From CBDCWA01 sp965223255 (GTDB taxonomy: Bacteria > Pseudomonadota > Alphaproteobacteria > Rhizobiales > Hyphomicrobiaceae): a stretch of 64,000 bases of DNA. This document shows, one piece after another, positions 35,017 through 43,203 of this stretch (position 1 is its first letter; each line of letters opens with the position of its first letter). The stretch covers positions 2,790,001 to 2,854,000 of the forward strand of contig CBDCWA010000004.1 of the NCBI GenBank assembly GCA_965223255.1. Reading direction: 5' to 3'. A program made the position numbers and the translations under genes. The notes beneath the pieces are model-generated. The model did not search any database. It was not told where the DNA came from and saw only the letters and a program-made list of their open reading frames with translations.

Positions 35017-35463
35017 ATGCTAAAATCTTTTTCAATAGCAATAGCGATGGCGATCGTGATGTCCACGACGGCAGCCGCGAGCGATCCGATTAAAGATCGC
35101 CGCGCGTCCATGAAGTCAATCAGCAAGGCCAACAAGAAGGCTGGCAACATGCTGAAGGGCAAAGCTGCATTTGATCTCGCCACCGTCCAGGCAACGCTGA
35201 AGGTCCTGCAGGATGAAGCTCAAAAATCGAAGGGTCTCTACCCAGCGGGATCTAACAAGGGCAAGACGCGCGCACTGCCAGCGGTCTGGACCGACAACAA
35301 GGATTTCCTCGCTCGGTTCGACAAGTTGGCAGCGGACGCCAAGTCTCTGGCTTCGAAGATAAAGGACGAAGCAAGCTTCAAGGCCAATTACAAGACGGTC
35401 TTCAAGAGCTGTGGAGGCTGCCACAAGCTCTATCGGGCCAAGAAAAAGAAAAAGAAGAAATAG
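35017..35463 (+). CDS. Cytochrome c' family protein (class II c-type)
   Basis: A 148-residue protein with a signal peptide (SIAIAMAIVMSTTAAA) and a four-helix-bundle pattern. The single C-terminal haem motif is CGGCHKLYR, as in class II cytochromes, and it lies 10 residues from the end. The last seven residues are all lysine. Such proteins bind NO or act in periplasmic electron transfer. The ATG at 35017 gives the signal peptide; the gene follows the exported DLH by 68 bases and ends at a strong terminator, so the two may be co-transcribed. Confidence 0.87.
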   Translation: MLKSFSIAIAMAIVMSTTAAASDPIKDRRASMKSISKANKKAGNMLKGKAAFDLATVQATLKVLQDEAQKSKGLYPAGSNKGKTRALPAVWTDNKDFLARFDKLAADAKSLASKIKDEASFKANYKTVFKSCGGCHKLYRAKKKKKKK

Positions 35464-35496
35464 CGGCTTCCACTTGGTCCGGGCAGATGCGGTTAG

Positions 35497-35525
35497 GCAG
35501 GCTGGTCAATCCAGCCTGCTTTTTT
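35497..35525 (+). terminator. Rho-independent terminator after cytochrome c'
   Basis: GCAGGCTGG and CCAGCCTGC form a nine-pair stem with the loop TCAAT, followed directly by six T residues. Confidence 0.9.
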
Positions 35526-35705
35526 AATTGTCGGCTATTCGAATATGGTCGCCCGGCTATTGACAGCCAGCCTGCGCTGGCTGAGCCTGTTGTCGCAAGG
35601 ATCTACCACCGGGGCGCTGACATGACTTGCATTGCGTGCCGACCGGCGCCCTGCAATGCGACCGCCATTCGATCGCTGACAAATGTGCAAAAGGGAGTGC
35701 CATAA

Positions 35706-36896
35706 ATGTCATCACAACAGGCACTGCCGCTCGCCGGCCTAAGGGTACTGGACTTGTCGCGCGTCAGAGCAGGCCCCGTTGCCGTGCGCCAACTGGCAGA
35801 CTGGGGCGCAGATGTCATCAAAATCGAATTGCCGGCAGATATGTTGGAAGACGATGGCTTCACCGGCAAGCGAACGTCGCCGGATTTCCAAAATTTGCAT
35901 CGCAACAAGCGCGCGCTCACACTTAATATGAAGGCGCCCGAAGGCAAGGAGATATTGTACAAGCTGGTACGTGAGGCCGATGTCGTCGTCGAGAACTTTC
36001 GTCCCGATGTCAAAAACCGGCTTGGCATCGGCTATGATCAGCTAGCGGCGGTTAATCCCCGCATTATTCTGGGCAGCATATCTGGCTTCGGTCAGGATGG
36101 TCCCTATGCCGATCGTCCTGGCGTCGATCAAATCGCCCAGGGCATGAGCGGCTTTATGTCAGTCACCGGTCTGCCGGGCCAGGGCCCCGTCCGCGCAGGT
36201 ACCGCCATTTCGGACGTCTCGTCAGGGCTCTATCTCGCCAACGGCATACTGATGGCGCTCTTGCAGCGCGAAAAGTCGGGCCAGGGCCAATGGGTTCACA
36301 CGTCGCTTCTGGAGGCAACCATAGCGCTCCTCGACTTTCAGGCCGCCACCTGGTTGTTTGATCGCGAAGTGCCGGGCCAGGCCGGTAATAATCATCCCAA
36401 GACCATACCGACCGGCCTCTTCCCAACCAGGGATGGCCACATCAATATCGGTGCCGGCAATCAGCGTCGCTGGCAGCGCCTCATCAAGGCGATCGAGCGC
36501 GAAGATCTTGGCGAGCGCCCTGGCTTTGTAAATCCCATTGATCGGGTCGAAAACAAGGAAGAGGTCAATGCGGCTTTGTCGGATGTCTTCCGAACCCGCA
36601 CCAGTGCGGAGTGGGTTGAGATCTTGAACGAGGCCGGCATTCCGTGTGGTCCGGTATTGAAGTTGGATCAAACATTCGCCGATCCGCAAGTCCGCCATTT
36701 GGGCATTGCAGCACAGATCGAACATCCAGAACTGGGCCAGAGAGAGATTGTCGGCCAGCCCCTGCACATGTCGCGCGCGGCATGGTCGATCCGGTCCGTC
36801 ACACCTGAGGTTGGCGAGCACACCGCTGTAATTTTGACCGAGCTTGGCTATTCGGACGGCCAAATCGCTTCGTTGTCGGAGAAAAAAGTGATCTAA
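35706..36896 (+). CDS. CaiB/BaiF family CoA transferase (class III)
   Basis: A 396-residue family III CoA transferase. GLRVLDLSRVRAGPVAVRQLADWGADVIKIE is represented near the N terminus by LSRVRAGP and GADVIKIE. HRNKRALTLNMK, VENFRPDV and the catalytic Asp region GPYADRPGVDQIAQGMSG (Asp near 140) follow; the C-terminal part has GIPCGPVL. These enzymes move CoA between carboxylic acids such as oxalate/formate, carnitine or succinate. GGGAG lies nine bases before the ATG. It is convergent with a thiamine-diphosphate enzyme, a pairing reminiscent of Frc and oxalyl-CoA decarboxylase, but neither protein is clearly of the oxalate type. Confidence 0.85.
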   Translation: MSSQQALPLAGLRVLDLSRVRAGPVAVRQLADWGADVIKIELPADMLEDDGFTGKRTSPDFQNLHRNKRALTLNMKAPEGKEILYKLVREADVVVENFRPDVKNRLGIGYDQLAAVNPRIILGSISGFGQDGPYADRPGVDQIAQGMSGFMSVTGLPGQGPVRAGTAISDVSSGLYLANGILMALLQREKSGQGQWVHTSLLEATIALLDFQAATWLFDREVPGQAGNNHPKTIPTGLFPTRDGHINIGAGNQRRWQRLIKAIEREDLGERPGFVNPIDRVENKEEVNAALSDVFRTRTSAEWVEILNEAGIPCGPVLKLDQTFADPQVRHLGIAAQIEHPELGQREIVGQPLHMSRAAWSIRSVTPEVGEHTAVILTELGYSDGQIASLSEKKVI

Positions 36897-36989
36897 CCTG
36901 CGGCCCGCCTGATGCCGGGTAAACGTGCCGAGCGACCAATGTCGCCGCAATTTTGCTGGCGAAAGCCAAAGTTCATATAACTCGACGGT

Positions 36990-37027
36990 CCGGTGCAGCG
37001 CCGCGATGTGCGCTGCACCGGGTTTTT
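36990..37027 (+). terminator. Rho-independent terminator after the CoA transferase
   Basis: CCGGTGCAGCGC and GCGCTGCACCGG form a perfect 12-pair stem with an eight-base loop, followed by GTTTTTA. It ends the CoA transferase transcript just before the convergent gene. Confidence 0.9.
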
Positions 37028-37039
37028 ATTCGGCTCCCG

Positions 37040-38809
37040 CTATCCCGTAGTACGCACGCCGAGGACGTTGCTGGCCTTGCGTTCAGCGCTTGGATTGATG
37101 TGGAAGTCGATCAGGCATACACCGCCCGAGCGCAGCACCTCGACACCCCGCTCGATGGCCCCCTGAACATCGGCTGCAACCTTGATCGGGCCGATCCCGA
37201 CCCCGCCCTGCGCTTCGACAAGCTTCGCCAGATTGACGTCGGGGTTTTCCATTCGTTGGCCGACCCAGGCATTGTCGACCTCGCGTCCACGGGTTTTGGC
37301 GACCGTTTCCTGATGCAGCTCGTCGTTATAGTAGGACCGATTGTTGTTGATCATGATGAGCAATGGAATCTTGTGGTGGACAGCGGTCCAGACCGCGTTG
37401 GCGCCCATCGAAAAATCGCCGTCACCGAGCACGGAAATGGGGTATCGGCCCTGTTCGTGCAGATAGAGGGCAGCGCCTATCGACACACCGGGACCCGATC
37501 CGATGCCACCGCCGCCATCCTTGCCGACGTAGGACAGCGGATCGCGCAGCGGCCAAAGTTCTGAAGGCCAGCCTCTGGACAAGGACGTAAAGCTAACGTC
37601 GTCCGGATTATTGAAGACGGACCGCAGTGTCTTGGCCACGGCTGACATCGTAACACCGCTATCATCTTCCCCCTTGGGTGGCGGAACGACCTTGTCCATC
37701 CACGGTGCTTTGGCACTGCCCGGTCCAAGGGCCTCCAGCAGTTCTTGCACCAAGGTATCGCTTTCCGCCGCGATAAACACATCGCCCGGCGGCAGCCCCA
37801 TGTATTCCATGTGCACGCCGGTGTGCAGATGGTGATCAAGCGACGTCCGGATGATTTTGGCCGAGACTGTTCCGACGCTCTGGCACGCTTTCATCGCGCC
37901 AGCCAAGTCAACCCAGTCGAGTGCCAGGATAACGTCCGCGTCACAAAGGATTTTGCGCCCAGCTGGGCTCACTTGATTGAAGGGCTCACAGACATGCGCC
38001 GGATGATCGGTTGGGAACATTGCGCCCGTCTTGAGATCCGACATGACACAAGCGCCGATCCGTTCAGCCAATTGCACGCGTGCATCCCAAGCTTCCTTTG
38101 TGCGCTTCCCGCGCCCACACAGCATGACGATTTTTTTGCCGGCTTCCAGAATGCCCTTTGCCTGTTCGATCGACGCCTTGCTTGGCCGCGGAGTGTCGGG
38201 TGGCGCGAAGCGGTCCAGGTCCGGGAACTCGGGTGCCTTGTCGAGCTTTTGTTCCTGTAGTCCGGCGTCGAGACAGATATAGACCGGCGCCGTCGGCTGA
38301 GCACGAGTCAATTGATTGGCACGGTTCAGAGCCTCAACCAACCCATTTGCCGATGACGGCTGGTCATCCCACTTGATCATCCCGCGCAGCAGGGAGGCTT
38401 GGTCCTGGGAGGTATGGATCCAATCGATCCATGGTCGTCGTTGCGGTGCGTCCACCGGTCCCGTCGCGCCGAGTACAATCATTGGCACGCGATCGCACCA
38501 CGCATTGAAGAGGCTCATCAGACCATGCATCAATCCCACATTAGCGTGCAGGACACAGGCCATAGGCTCGCCACTGGCCTTGGCATAACCATGCGCAATG
38601 GCGACCGAATGGTCTTCGTGCAGACAGGTCAACATTGTCGGATTGATGTTGCCCAGGTGATTGACCAGGCTGTCATGCAAGCCGCGATAACTGGCGCCAG
38701 GATTCAGGCTGACGTAGCGAATGCCTGCCCGCCGCAGCATCTGTGCCGCAATATCGCTGCCCCAGGCGACGGTCGTATCCGGAGCGCCTTTTACCTCATC
38801 AATATTCAT
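37040..38809 (-). CDS. Thiamine-diphosphate-dependent enzyme, paralogue A
   Basis: A 589-residue enzyme of the acetolactate synthase / benzoylformate decarboxylase superfamily. The N-terminal PYR domain has LNPGASYRGLHDSLVN near 35 and the cofactor-activating Glu in CLHEDHSVAIAHGYAKASG near 65. The C-terminal PP domain has LGDGDFSMG and INNNRSYYND, a normal GDG...NN diphosphate site, near 460-495. The middle domain lacks an evident FAD signature. GAGGTGAGGA precedes the ATG. The reaction is unknown: 2-oxoacid decarboxylation, carboligation or acyl-CoA lyase chemistry are all possible. It shares many blocks with the enzyme at 43204-44991. Confidence 0.83.
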   Translation of the reverse strand: MNIDEVKGAPDTTVAWGSDIAAQMLRRAGIRYVSLNPGASYRGLHDSLVNHLGNINPTMLTCLHEDHSVAIAHGYAKASGEPMACVLHANVGLMHGLMSLFNAWCDRVPMIVLGATGPVDAPQRRPWIDWIHTSQDQASLLRGMIKWDDQPSSANGLVEALNRANQLTRAQPTAPVYICLDAGLQEQKLDKAPEFPDLDRFAPPDTPRPSKASIEQAKGILEAGKKIVMLCGRGKRTKEAWDARVQLAERIGACVMSDLKTGAMFPTDHPAHVCEPFNQVSPAGRKILCDADVILALDWVDLAGAMKACQSVGTVSAKIIRTSLDHHLHTGVHMEYMGLPPGDVFIAAESDTLVQELLEALGPGSAKAPWMDKVVPPPKGEDDSGVTMSAVAKTLRSVFNNPDDVSFTSLSRGWPSELWPLRDPLSYVGKDGGGGIGSGPGVSIGAALYLHEQGRYPISVLGDGDFSMGANAVWTAVHHKIPLLIMINNNRSYYNDELHQETVAKTRGREVDNAWVGQRMENPDVNLAKLVEAQGGVGIGPIKVAADVQGAIERGVEVLRSGGVCLIDFHINPSAERKASNVLGVRTTG

Positions 38810-39389
38810 TCCTCACCTCTCACTAGTTCCAGATTCGTTAAGTATGTCCGGCAATTCCGTGCCCCGGTATCCCTGCCACGCTGATAGCGGACGAGATGCC
38901 TTGTTGTGCAGTCCATGTGCCGAAGTTCCCGACCTCCAGATGTTGCTGCGTTGCACCGGCACCGGGCCAATTGCAGTTGCTGCGTCAAGCTGACCGGCAA
39001 TAAGATTAAGCAACAAGAGCATTTCTGTGCTTTTCTATTGCCCCAACTATGGATTATAGTCGAGCACCTTTAAGCCAATAAGCATACCCTCGCTTGTCCG
39101 ATTGGACGGCGCGCGGGATGAAAATATGCAAGGGAGGGACTATCGGTGACCGATCCATCAATTGATGGGTTGCCCAGATATTTGACGATCTACTAACATG
39201 GTAACATGGCTGGGAAACCTAAAGTCTCAGTCAAAGCGGCGCCTGGAGCCGGGTGCTGTCTATTGGTTGGCCGCTCTTCAATATAGAGGAGCAAAACAAC
39301 TTGGCGGTGGCGGCCGCTCATATCGCCAGAGGGCACTAGAGCAAATTGAACACTAACAGCAAGCCAAATAGCTCACGGAGCTAACGCAA
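38810..39389. promoter_or_regulatory. 580-base divergent region upstream of the TPP enzyme and tctA
   Basis: No confident gene. It contains a perfect 14-base palindrome, CCATCAATTGATGG (39155-39168), about 220 bases before the permease start, a plausible regulator site. A 52-codon frame (39198-39356, starting MVTWLGNLKSQ) has no Shine-Dalgarno and no recognisable family. AGCTC-ACG-GAGCT just before the permease ATG overlaps its GGAG. Confidence 0.45.
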
Positions 39390-41459
39390 ATGGATCTCGA
39401 ACTGATGTGGAATTCAGCAGGCGACGCCCTGCTGCTCATCCTAGAATGGAAGCGCCTAGCATTTCTGTTCTTGGGTGTTCTAATCGGGTTGACGCTTGGC
39501 ATCATCCCGGGGATTGGCGGTCTTGTCGGCATGGCCATCCTGCTTCCGTTTACATTCAACATGGACCCCTACACGGCCTTTGCATTCCTCTTAGGCATGG
39601 GGGCTGTGACCACCACCGGCGATACCATCCCGGCCGTCTTATTTGGCGTGCCGGGGACAGCGAGTTCGGCGGCGACAGTGCTCGATGGTTTTCCAATGGC
39701 CAAGCGAGGCGAGGCGGGGCGCGCATTAAGCGCATCCTATATGGCCTCGCTGTTGGGCGGTCTGTTTGGCGCCTTTTTGCTTGCCATCACGATACCGCTG
39801 TTGCGTCCGTTGATGTTGTCGTTCGGCTCCCCGGAAATGTTAGCGTTGAGTGTGTTCGGCATATCGATGGTGGCGACGCTGTCGGGCAGCTCGCCGTTGC
39901 GCGGCATTGCCGCCGCCGGCATAGGCGTGATGTTTGCGATGATCGGCTCCGACCCGCAGACCGGCACGTTGCGCTGGACGTTTGACAGTCTTTATCTGTG
40001 GGAAGGCATGCCACTGGTACCATTGGTTCTCGGCATATTTGCCTTGCCCGAAATGGCAGACTTGTTCATCAAGCGCACCGCAATCGCCACCGACGGCGCT
40101 AAGCACAATCTGCGTGAAGGGACGGTGCTTGGTCTCAGGGACGCCTTCCGCAATTGGTGGTTGGTCTTGCGCTGCGGTTGGATTGGGGCCTTCGTCGGCG
40201 CCATCCCGGGCATGGGCGGTTCGGTTGTTGACTGGCTGGCTTACGGCCACGCAGCACGTTCCGAAAAAGGTGCAGCCGAAACCTTCGGAAAAGGCGATGT
40301 TCGCGGGGTGATCGCATCTGAGAGCTCCAACAACGCCAAAGAAGGCGGAGCATTGGTCCCGACCGTGGCGTTTGGTGTTCCAGGTAGTGCCAGCATGGCG
40401 ATCTTGCTCGGCGCGTTCTTGATCCACGGTCTGGTCCCCGGCCCTGACATGCTGACCAAGAACTTGAACGTCACCTACTCGATGGTCTGGTCGATCGCGA
40501 TTGCCAATATCCTTGGCGCCGGATTGTGCTTCGCATTCAGCGGCACATTCGCGAAGATTGCGTTACTGCGTTATTCAATCGTGTTGCCGTGCATTCTGTC
40601 GGTTATCTACATTGGTGCCTTTAACGCCTCGCGCGGTTGGGGCGATCTCTATTTGCTGCTGATTGCCGGTTCCCTTGGTTGGGCCATGAAGCAGCTGCGT
40701 TGGCCAAGACCGCCGCTGATCCTCGGCTTTGTGCTGGGTGATCATATCGAGCGTTACATGTTCATTTCCATGGAGCGCTATGGTCTGGAGTGGTTATGGC
40801 GCGTACCGGTGATGATCATCCTGGGGCTGGCCATTTTAGGTATTATCCGACCGATTATTCAGGACTGGTGGGAGCGCTCGAAGAAGGCCAAGGCGACTGG
40901 TACGCAGAGTTTCGCGTTCCGCTTCCAACCGCCGCAGATCCTCAACATCGTAATCATGGTGGCTGTCGGTTGGGCTCTATACGAGGCGCATCAATGGGGC
41001 TTCAAGGCACGCATCGTCCCGCTAATTGTCGGCTACACCACGCTGATCGTGTGCTTCCTGGCGATGCTCAACACCATGTCGCATAACGCAGCAGAGTATG
41101 CGGCCAAGCAAAAGGGTGAGGATCATATCCGTGATGCCGGCATCCATATGGATGTGGATTCGGGTACCGAGCATTTGGGGGCCAAGTACGTGCTGACGCG
41201 CGGCCTCATCTTCTTCTGCTGGATGCTGGGCTTCATGGGCTCTATGGCGCTCATCGGCCTGATACCAACAGTGCCGTTGTTCTTGATGGCTTTGATGTTC
41301 TTCGAGGGTCGCGAAAAGGCGACACTTGTCATCCCGATGGCGATCGGCCTGACGTTCTTCGTCTGGGGTCTTTTCGACTACTTGTTGACGATCCCCTGGC
41401 CACCAACGGTACTGGGTGACTTCTATCCGGAATTGAAGAACTGGATCCCGTCGGTGTGA
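39390..41459 (+). CDS. Tripartite tricarboxylate transporter permease, TctA-TctB fusion
   Basis: A 689-residue inner-membrane protein. The first 500 residues are a TctA large permease with the family repeats GVLIGLTLGIIPGIGGLVGMA near 29 (shown here in part) and FVGAIPGMGGSVVDW near 272, plus LFGVPGTASSAATVLDGFP and AFGVPGSASMAILLGA. After a hydrophilic linker near 505, four more hydrophobic segments (NIVIMVAVGWALYEAHQWGF to FVWGLFDYLLTIPWP) have the size and layout of the small subunit TctB. These carriers import tricarboxylates or other carboxylates with a periplasmic TctC binding protein, which is absent from the window. A strong terminator follows. Confidence 0.85.
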   Translation: MDLELMWNSAGDALLLILEWKRLAFLFLGVLIGLTLGIIPGIGGLVGMAILLPFTFNMDPYTAFAFLLGMGAVTTTGDTIPAVLFGVPGTASSAATVLDGFPMAKRGEAGRALSASYMASLLGGLFGAFLLAITIPLLRPLMLSFGSPEMLALSVFGISMVATLSGSSPLRGIAAAGIGVMFAMIGSDPQTGTLRWTFDSLYLWEGMPLVPLVLGIFALPEMADLFIKRTAIATDGAKHNLREGTVLGLRDAFRNWWLVLRCGWIGAFVGAIPGMGGSVVDWLAYGHAARSEKGAAETFGKGDVRGVIASESSNNAKEGGALVPTVAFGVPGSASMAILLGAFLIHGLVPGPDMLTKNLNVTYSMVWSIAIANILGAGLCFAFSGTFAKIALLRYSIVLPCILSVIYIGAFNASRGWGDLYLLLIAGSLGWAMKQLRWPRPPLILGFVLGDHIERYMFISMERYGLEWLWRVPVMIILGLAILGIIRPIIQDWWERSKKAKATGTQSFAFRFQPPQILNIVIMVAVGWALYEAHQWGFKARIVPLIVGYTTLIVCFLAMLNTMSHNAAEYAAKQKGEDHIRDAGIHMDVDSGTEHLGAKYVLTRGLIFFCWMLGFMGSMALIGLIPTVPLFLMALMFFEGREKATLVIPMAIGLTFFVWGLFDYLLTIPWPPTVLGDFYPELKNWIPSV

Positions 41460-41481
41460 TCTGACGACACGCAAAAAAATT

Positions 41482-41519
41482 ATCGGCCGGATTGAGAAAT
41501 CCGGCCGATTTTCTTTTTA
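41482..41519. terminator. Bidirectional rho-independent terminator
   Basis: ATCGGCCGGATT and AATCCGGCCGAT pair over 12 bases with the tetraloop GAGA, followed by TTTTCTTTTT and preceded by an A-rich run. It serves the permease and the convergent hydroxyacid oxidase. Confidence 0.92.
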
Positions 41520-41546
41520 AGGGGTCGCAATCATCTGTCTTGACGA

Positions 41547-42623
41547 TCAGATAATCGGATGCGGCCCGATATGGCGGAACATATTGTGTTCGTGCCAAGG
41601 CCCCATTGGCACGACCCGTGTGATGAACTCTTCGCCGAGTTCTTCGATACGGGTGACGCCCAGAAGCGCCAGAGTGTTGCCGATTTCTTCTTCAAGAAAC
41701 TCCAAGGCTTTGACGACCCCAGCAGTTCCCCCCGCTCCGAGCGCCCAGGCCTGCAGCCGGGCAACACCAACAGCGTTAGCGCCGAGACAAAGTGCCTTCA
41801 CCACATCGGTACCGCGCGCAAAGCCGCCATCGATCCAGACCTCTGCCCGCCCAGCGACGGCCGCAACGATTTCCGGCAGCATGTCGAGTGTACCGCGCCC
41901 ATGATCAAGTTCGCGCCCGCCGTGGTTTGAAATATAGACAACATCGATTTTATGTTCGACGGCAAGGATCGCATCCTCAGGCGTCGCAATACCCTTGAGG
42001 ATCATCGGGCCGCCCCAATAGTCGCGGACCTGGCTCATTTTTTCCCAAGTCATGGCAGCCTGATAATCACGATTTTCACCGGCCACATCGCTCGACGGCC
42101 GTGCGAACGCATTCAATATCTGGCGATCGCGAAGACCATAGTGCGCAGAATCAACGGTCATAACGAGAGCGTTGAAACCAGCTTTCTTGGCGGCATCAAG
42201 CTTGCCGGCAATCCAATCCATGTCACCGCGGATGTAGAGTTGGTAGATTTTGAAGCCCGGATTAGCTTCTGCAATTTCGTCAACGCTGCTGCGCGCAACA
42301 GAACTCAAGATATGTCCCGTTCCGAATTGATGCGCAGCCGTAGCCGCCCCGACTGCACCATCACTATTGATCAGATGCATCGAACCCATGGGCGCCAGCA
42401 CGACCGGTATCCGGAGCCTCTGCCCCAGCACCTGCGTGCTGCAGTCGAGTTTTGAAACATCCCGCAAGACCCGCGGTTTAAATGCATAGCAATCTAGGGC
42501 ATAGCGGTTGCGCCGCATCGTTGTTTCGGAGCCCGCCGCCCCATTGACGTAATCCCAGGCAATCTTCGACATACGTCGACGGGCCAGCTCCAGAAATTGC
42601 TGGCTGCAACCAAATTCTGCCAT
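41547..42623 (-). CDS. FMN-dependent alpha-hydroxy-acid oxidase/dehydrogenase
   Basis: A 358-residue TIM-barrel flavoenzyme of the LldD / glycolate oxidase / mandelate dehydrogenase family. The ATG at 42623 (MAEFGCSQ) has GGAGA eight bases upstream and is preferred over the one at 42650. Motifs: WDYVNGAAGSE near 24, VVLAPMGSMHL for FMN, the active-site lysine in MILKGI near 209, and the catalytic His-Gly-Gly-Arg in SNHGGRELDHGRGTLD near 234, then WIDGGFARGTDVVKAL. It oxidises a 2-hydroxyacid to the 2-oxoacid. No membrane-anchoring loop is obvious. Position between the permease and a thiamine enzyme suggests 2-hydroxyacid catabolism. Confidence 0.87.
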   Translation of the reverse strand: MAEFGCSQQFLELARRRMSKIAWDYVNGAAGSETTMRRNRYALDCYAFKPRVLRDVSKLDCSTQVLGQRLRIPVVLAPMGSMHLINSDGAVGAATAAHQFGTGHILSSVARSSVDEIAEANPGFKIYQLYIRGDMDWIAGKLDAAKKAGFNALVMTVDSAHYGLRDRQILNAFARPSSDVAGENRDYQAAMTWEKMSQVRDYWGGPMILKGIATPEDAILAVEHKIDVVYISNHGGRELDHGRGTLDMLPEIVAAVAGRAEVWIDGGFARGTDVVKALCLGANAVGVARLQAWALGAGGTAGVVKALEFLEEEIGNTLALLGVTRIEELGEEFITRVVPMGPWHEHNMFRHIGPHPII

Positions 42624-42684
42624 AGGGGTCTCCTTTTGCGTGTTTGACAAGCGGCATCGCCGATAAAGGCATTGTAGCTATCGA

Positions 42685-42972
42685 TTAGTGATCGTGTACG
42701 TCTGGGTCGGGACCCGGGCCCATGCGTGAGCGCTGATAACCAGGTAAATCCCGTTCCATGTCCCGTAGAGCCGCAAGTGCCAAGTCGCGCTGCGGCGTAT
42801 CGGCCAGCATTTCCGCCGCCGTATCTATCAACGGGCCGATGTCTGCTTTCGACATGTTGCCTCGGATGACAAAAGTGGTCAGAATGCTTTTCAAGAGCGA
42901 ATTCAATGCCTCGACTTGGCCTTCGAGCTCCCTAACGCGCGTCTCCGCGCTTGTGTTGTCCGCCATGATCAT
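42685..42972 (-). CDS. Small coiled-coil protein, unknown
   Basis: A 95-residue protein starting MIMADNTSAETRVRE (an ATG two codons later at 42966 is equally possible; the longer frame to 43062 is not convincing). VRELEGQVEALNSLLKSI looks like a short coiled coil, followed by a helical part rich in Ala/Asp and a tail of GPGPDPDVHDH. No known domain. It is upstream of, and on the same strand as, the hydroxyacid oxidase (61-base gap) and may be co-transcribed with it. Confidence 0.55.
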   Translation of the reverse strand: MIMADNTSAETRVRELEGQVEALNSLLKSILTTFVIRGNMSKADIGPLIDTAAEMLADTPQRDLALAALRDMERDLPGYQRSRMGPGPDPDVHDH

Positions 42973-43203
42973 GTCCCACTCAATTGCCCAGTGTCTTGCT
43001 ATATCGAGAAAGTGTATCGGCTGGCAGCCACCGCGCAAGCGCGTTCTCTTAAGCGCCGCCATTCGGTCGCATGTGCGGCCCGCCAGGCGGGTGAGGCCCG
43101 AATAGCGATTGGCGCGGAGAACAACTTATAACTATTGATCATTTGCCCGCTTTCTGCTGAGCTTGTTAGCGAACGTTAATATCTCGGGGGGAGCAAGACA
43201 CCC

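Noticed and set aside
35706..38809. CoA transferase plus thiamine enzyme as a formyl-CoA transferase / oxalyl-CoA decarboxylase pair
   Set aside because: The genes are convergent rather than an operon, and the thiamine enzyme lacks clear oxalyl-CoA decarboxylase features; the resemblance is only at superfamily level.
39198..39356. 52-codon frame starting MVTWLGNLKSQ before the permease
   Set aside because: No Shine-Dalgarno and no recognisable family; a leader peptide or small protein cannot be excluded, but the evidence is too thin.
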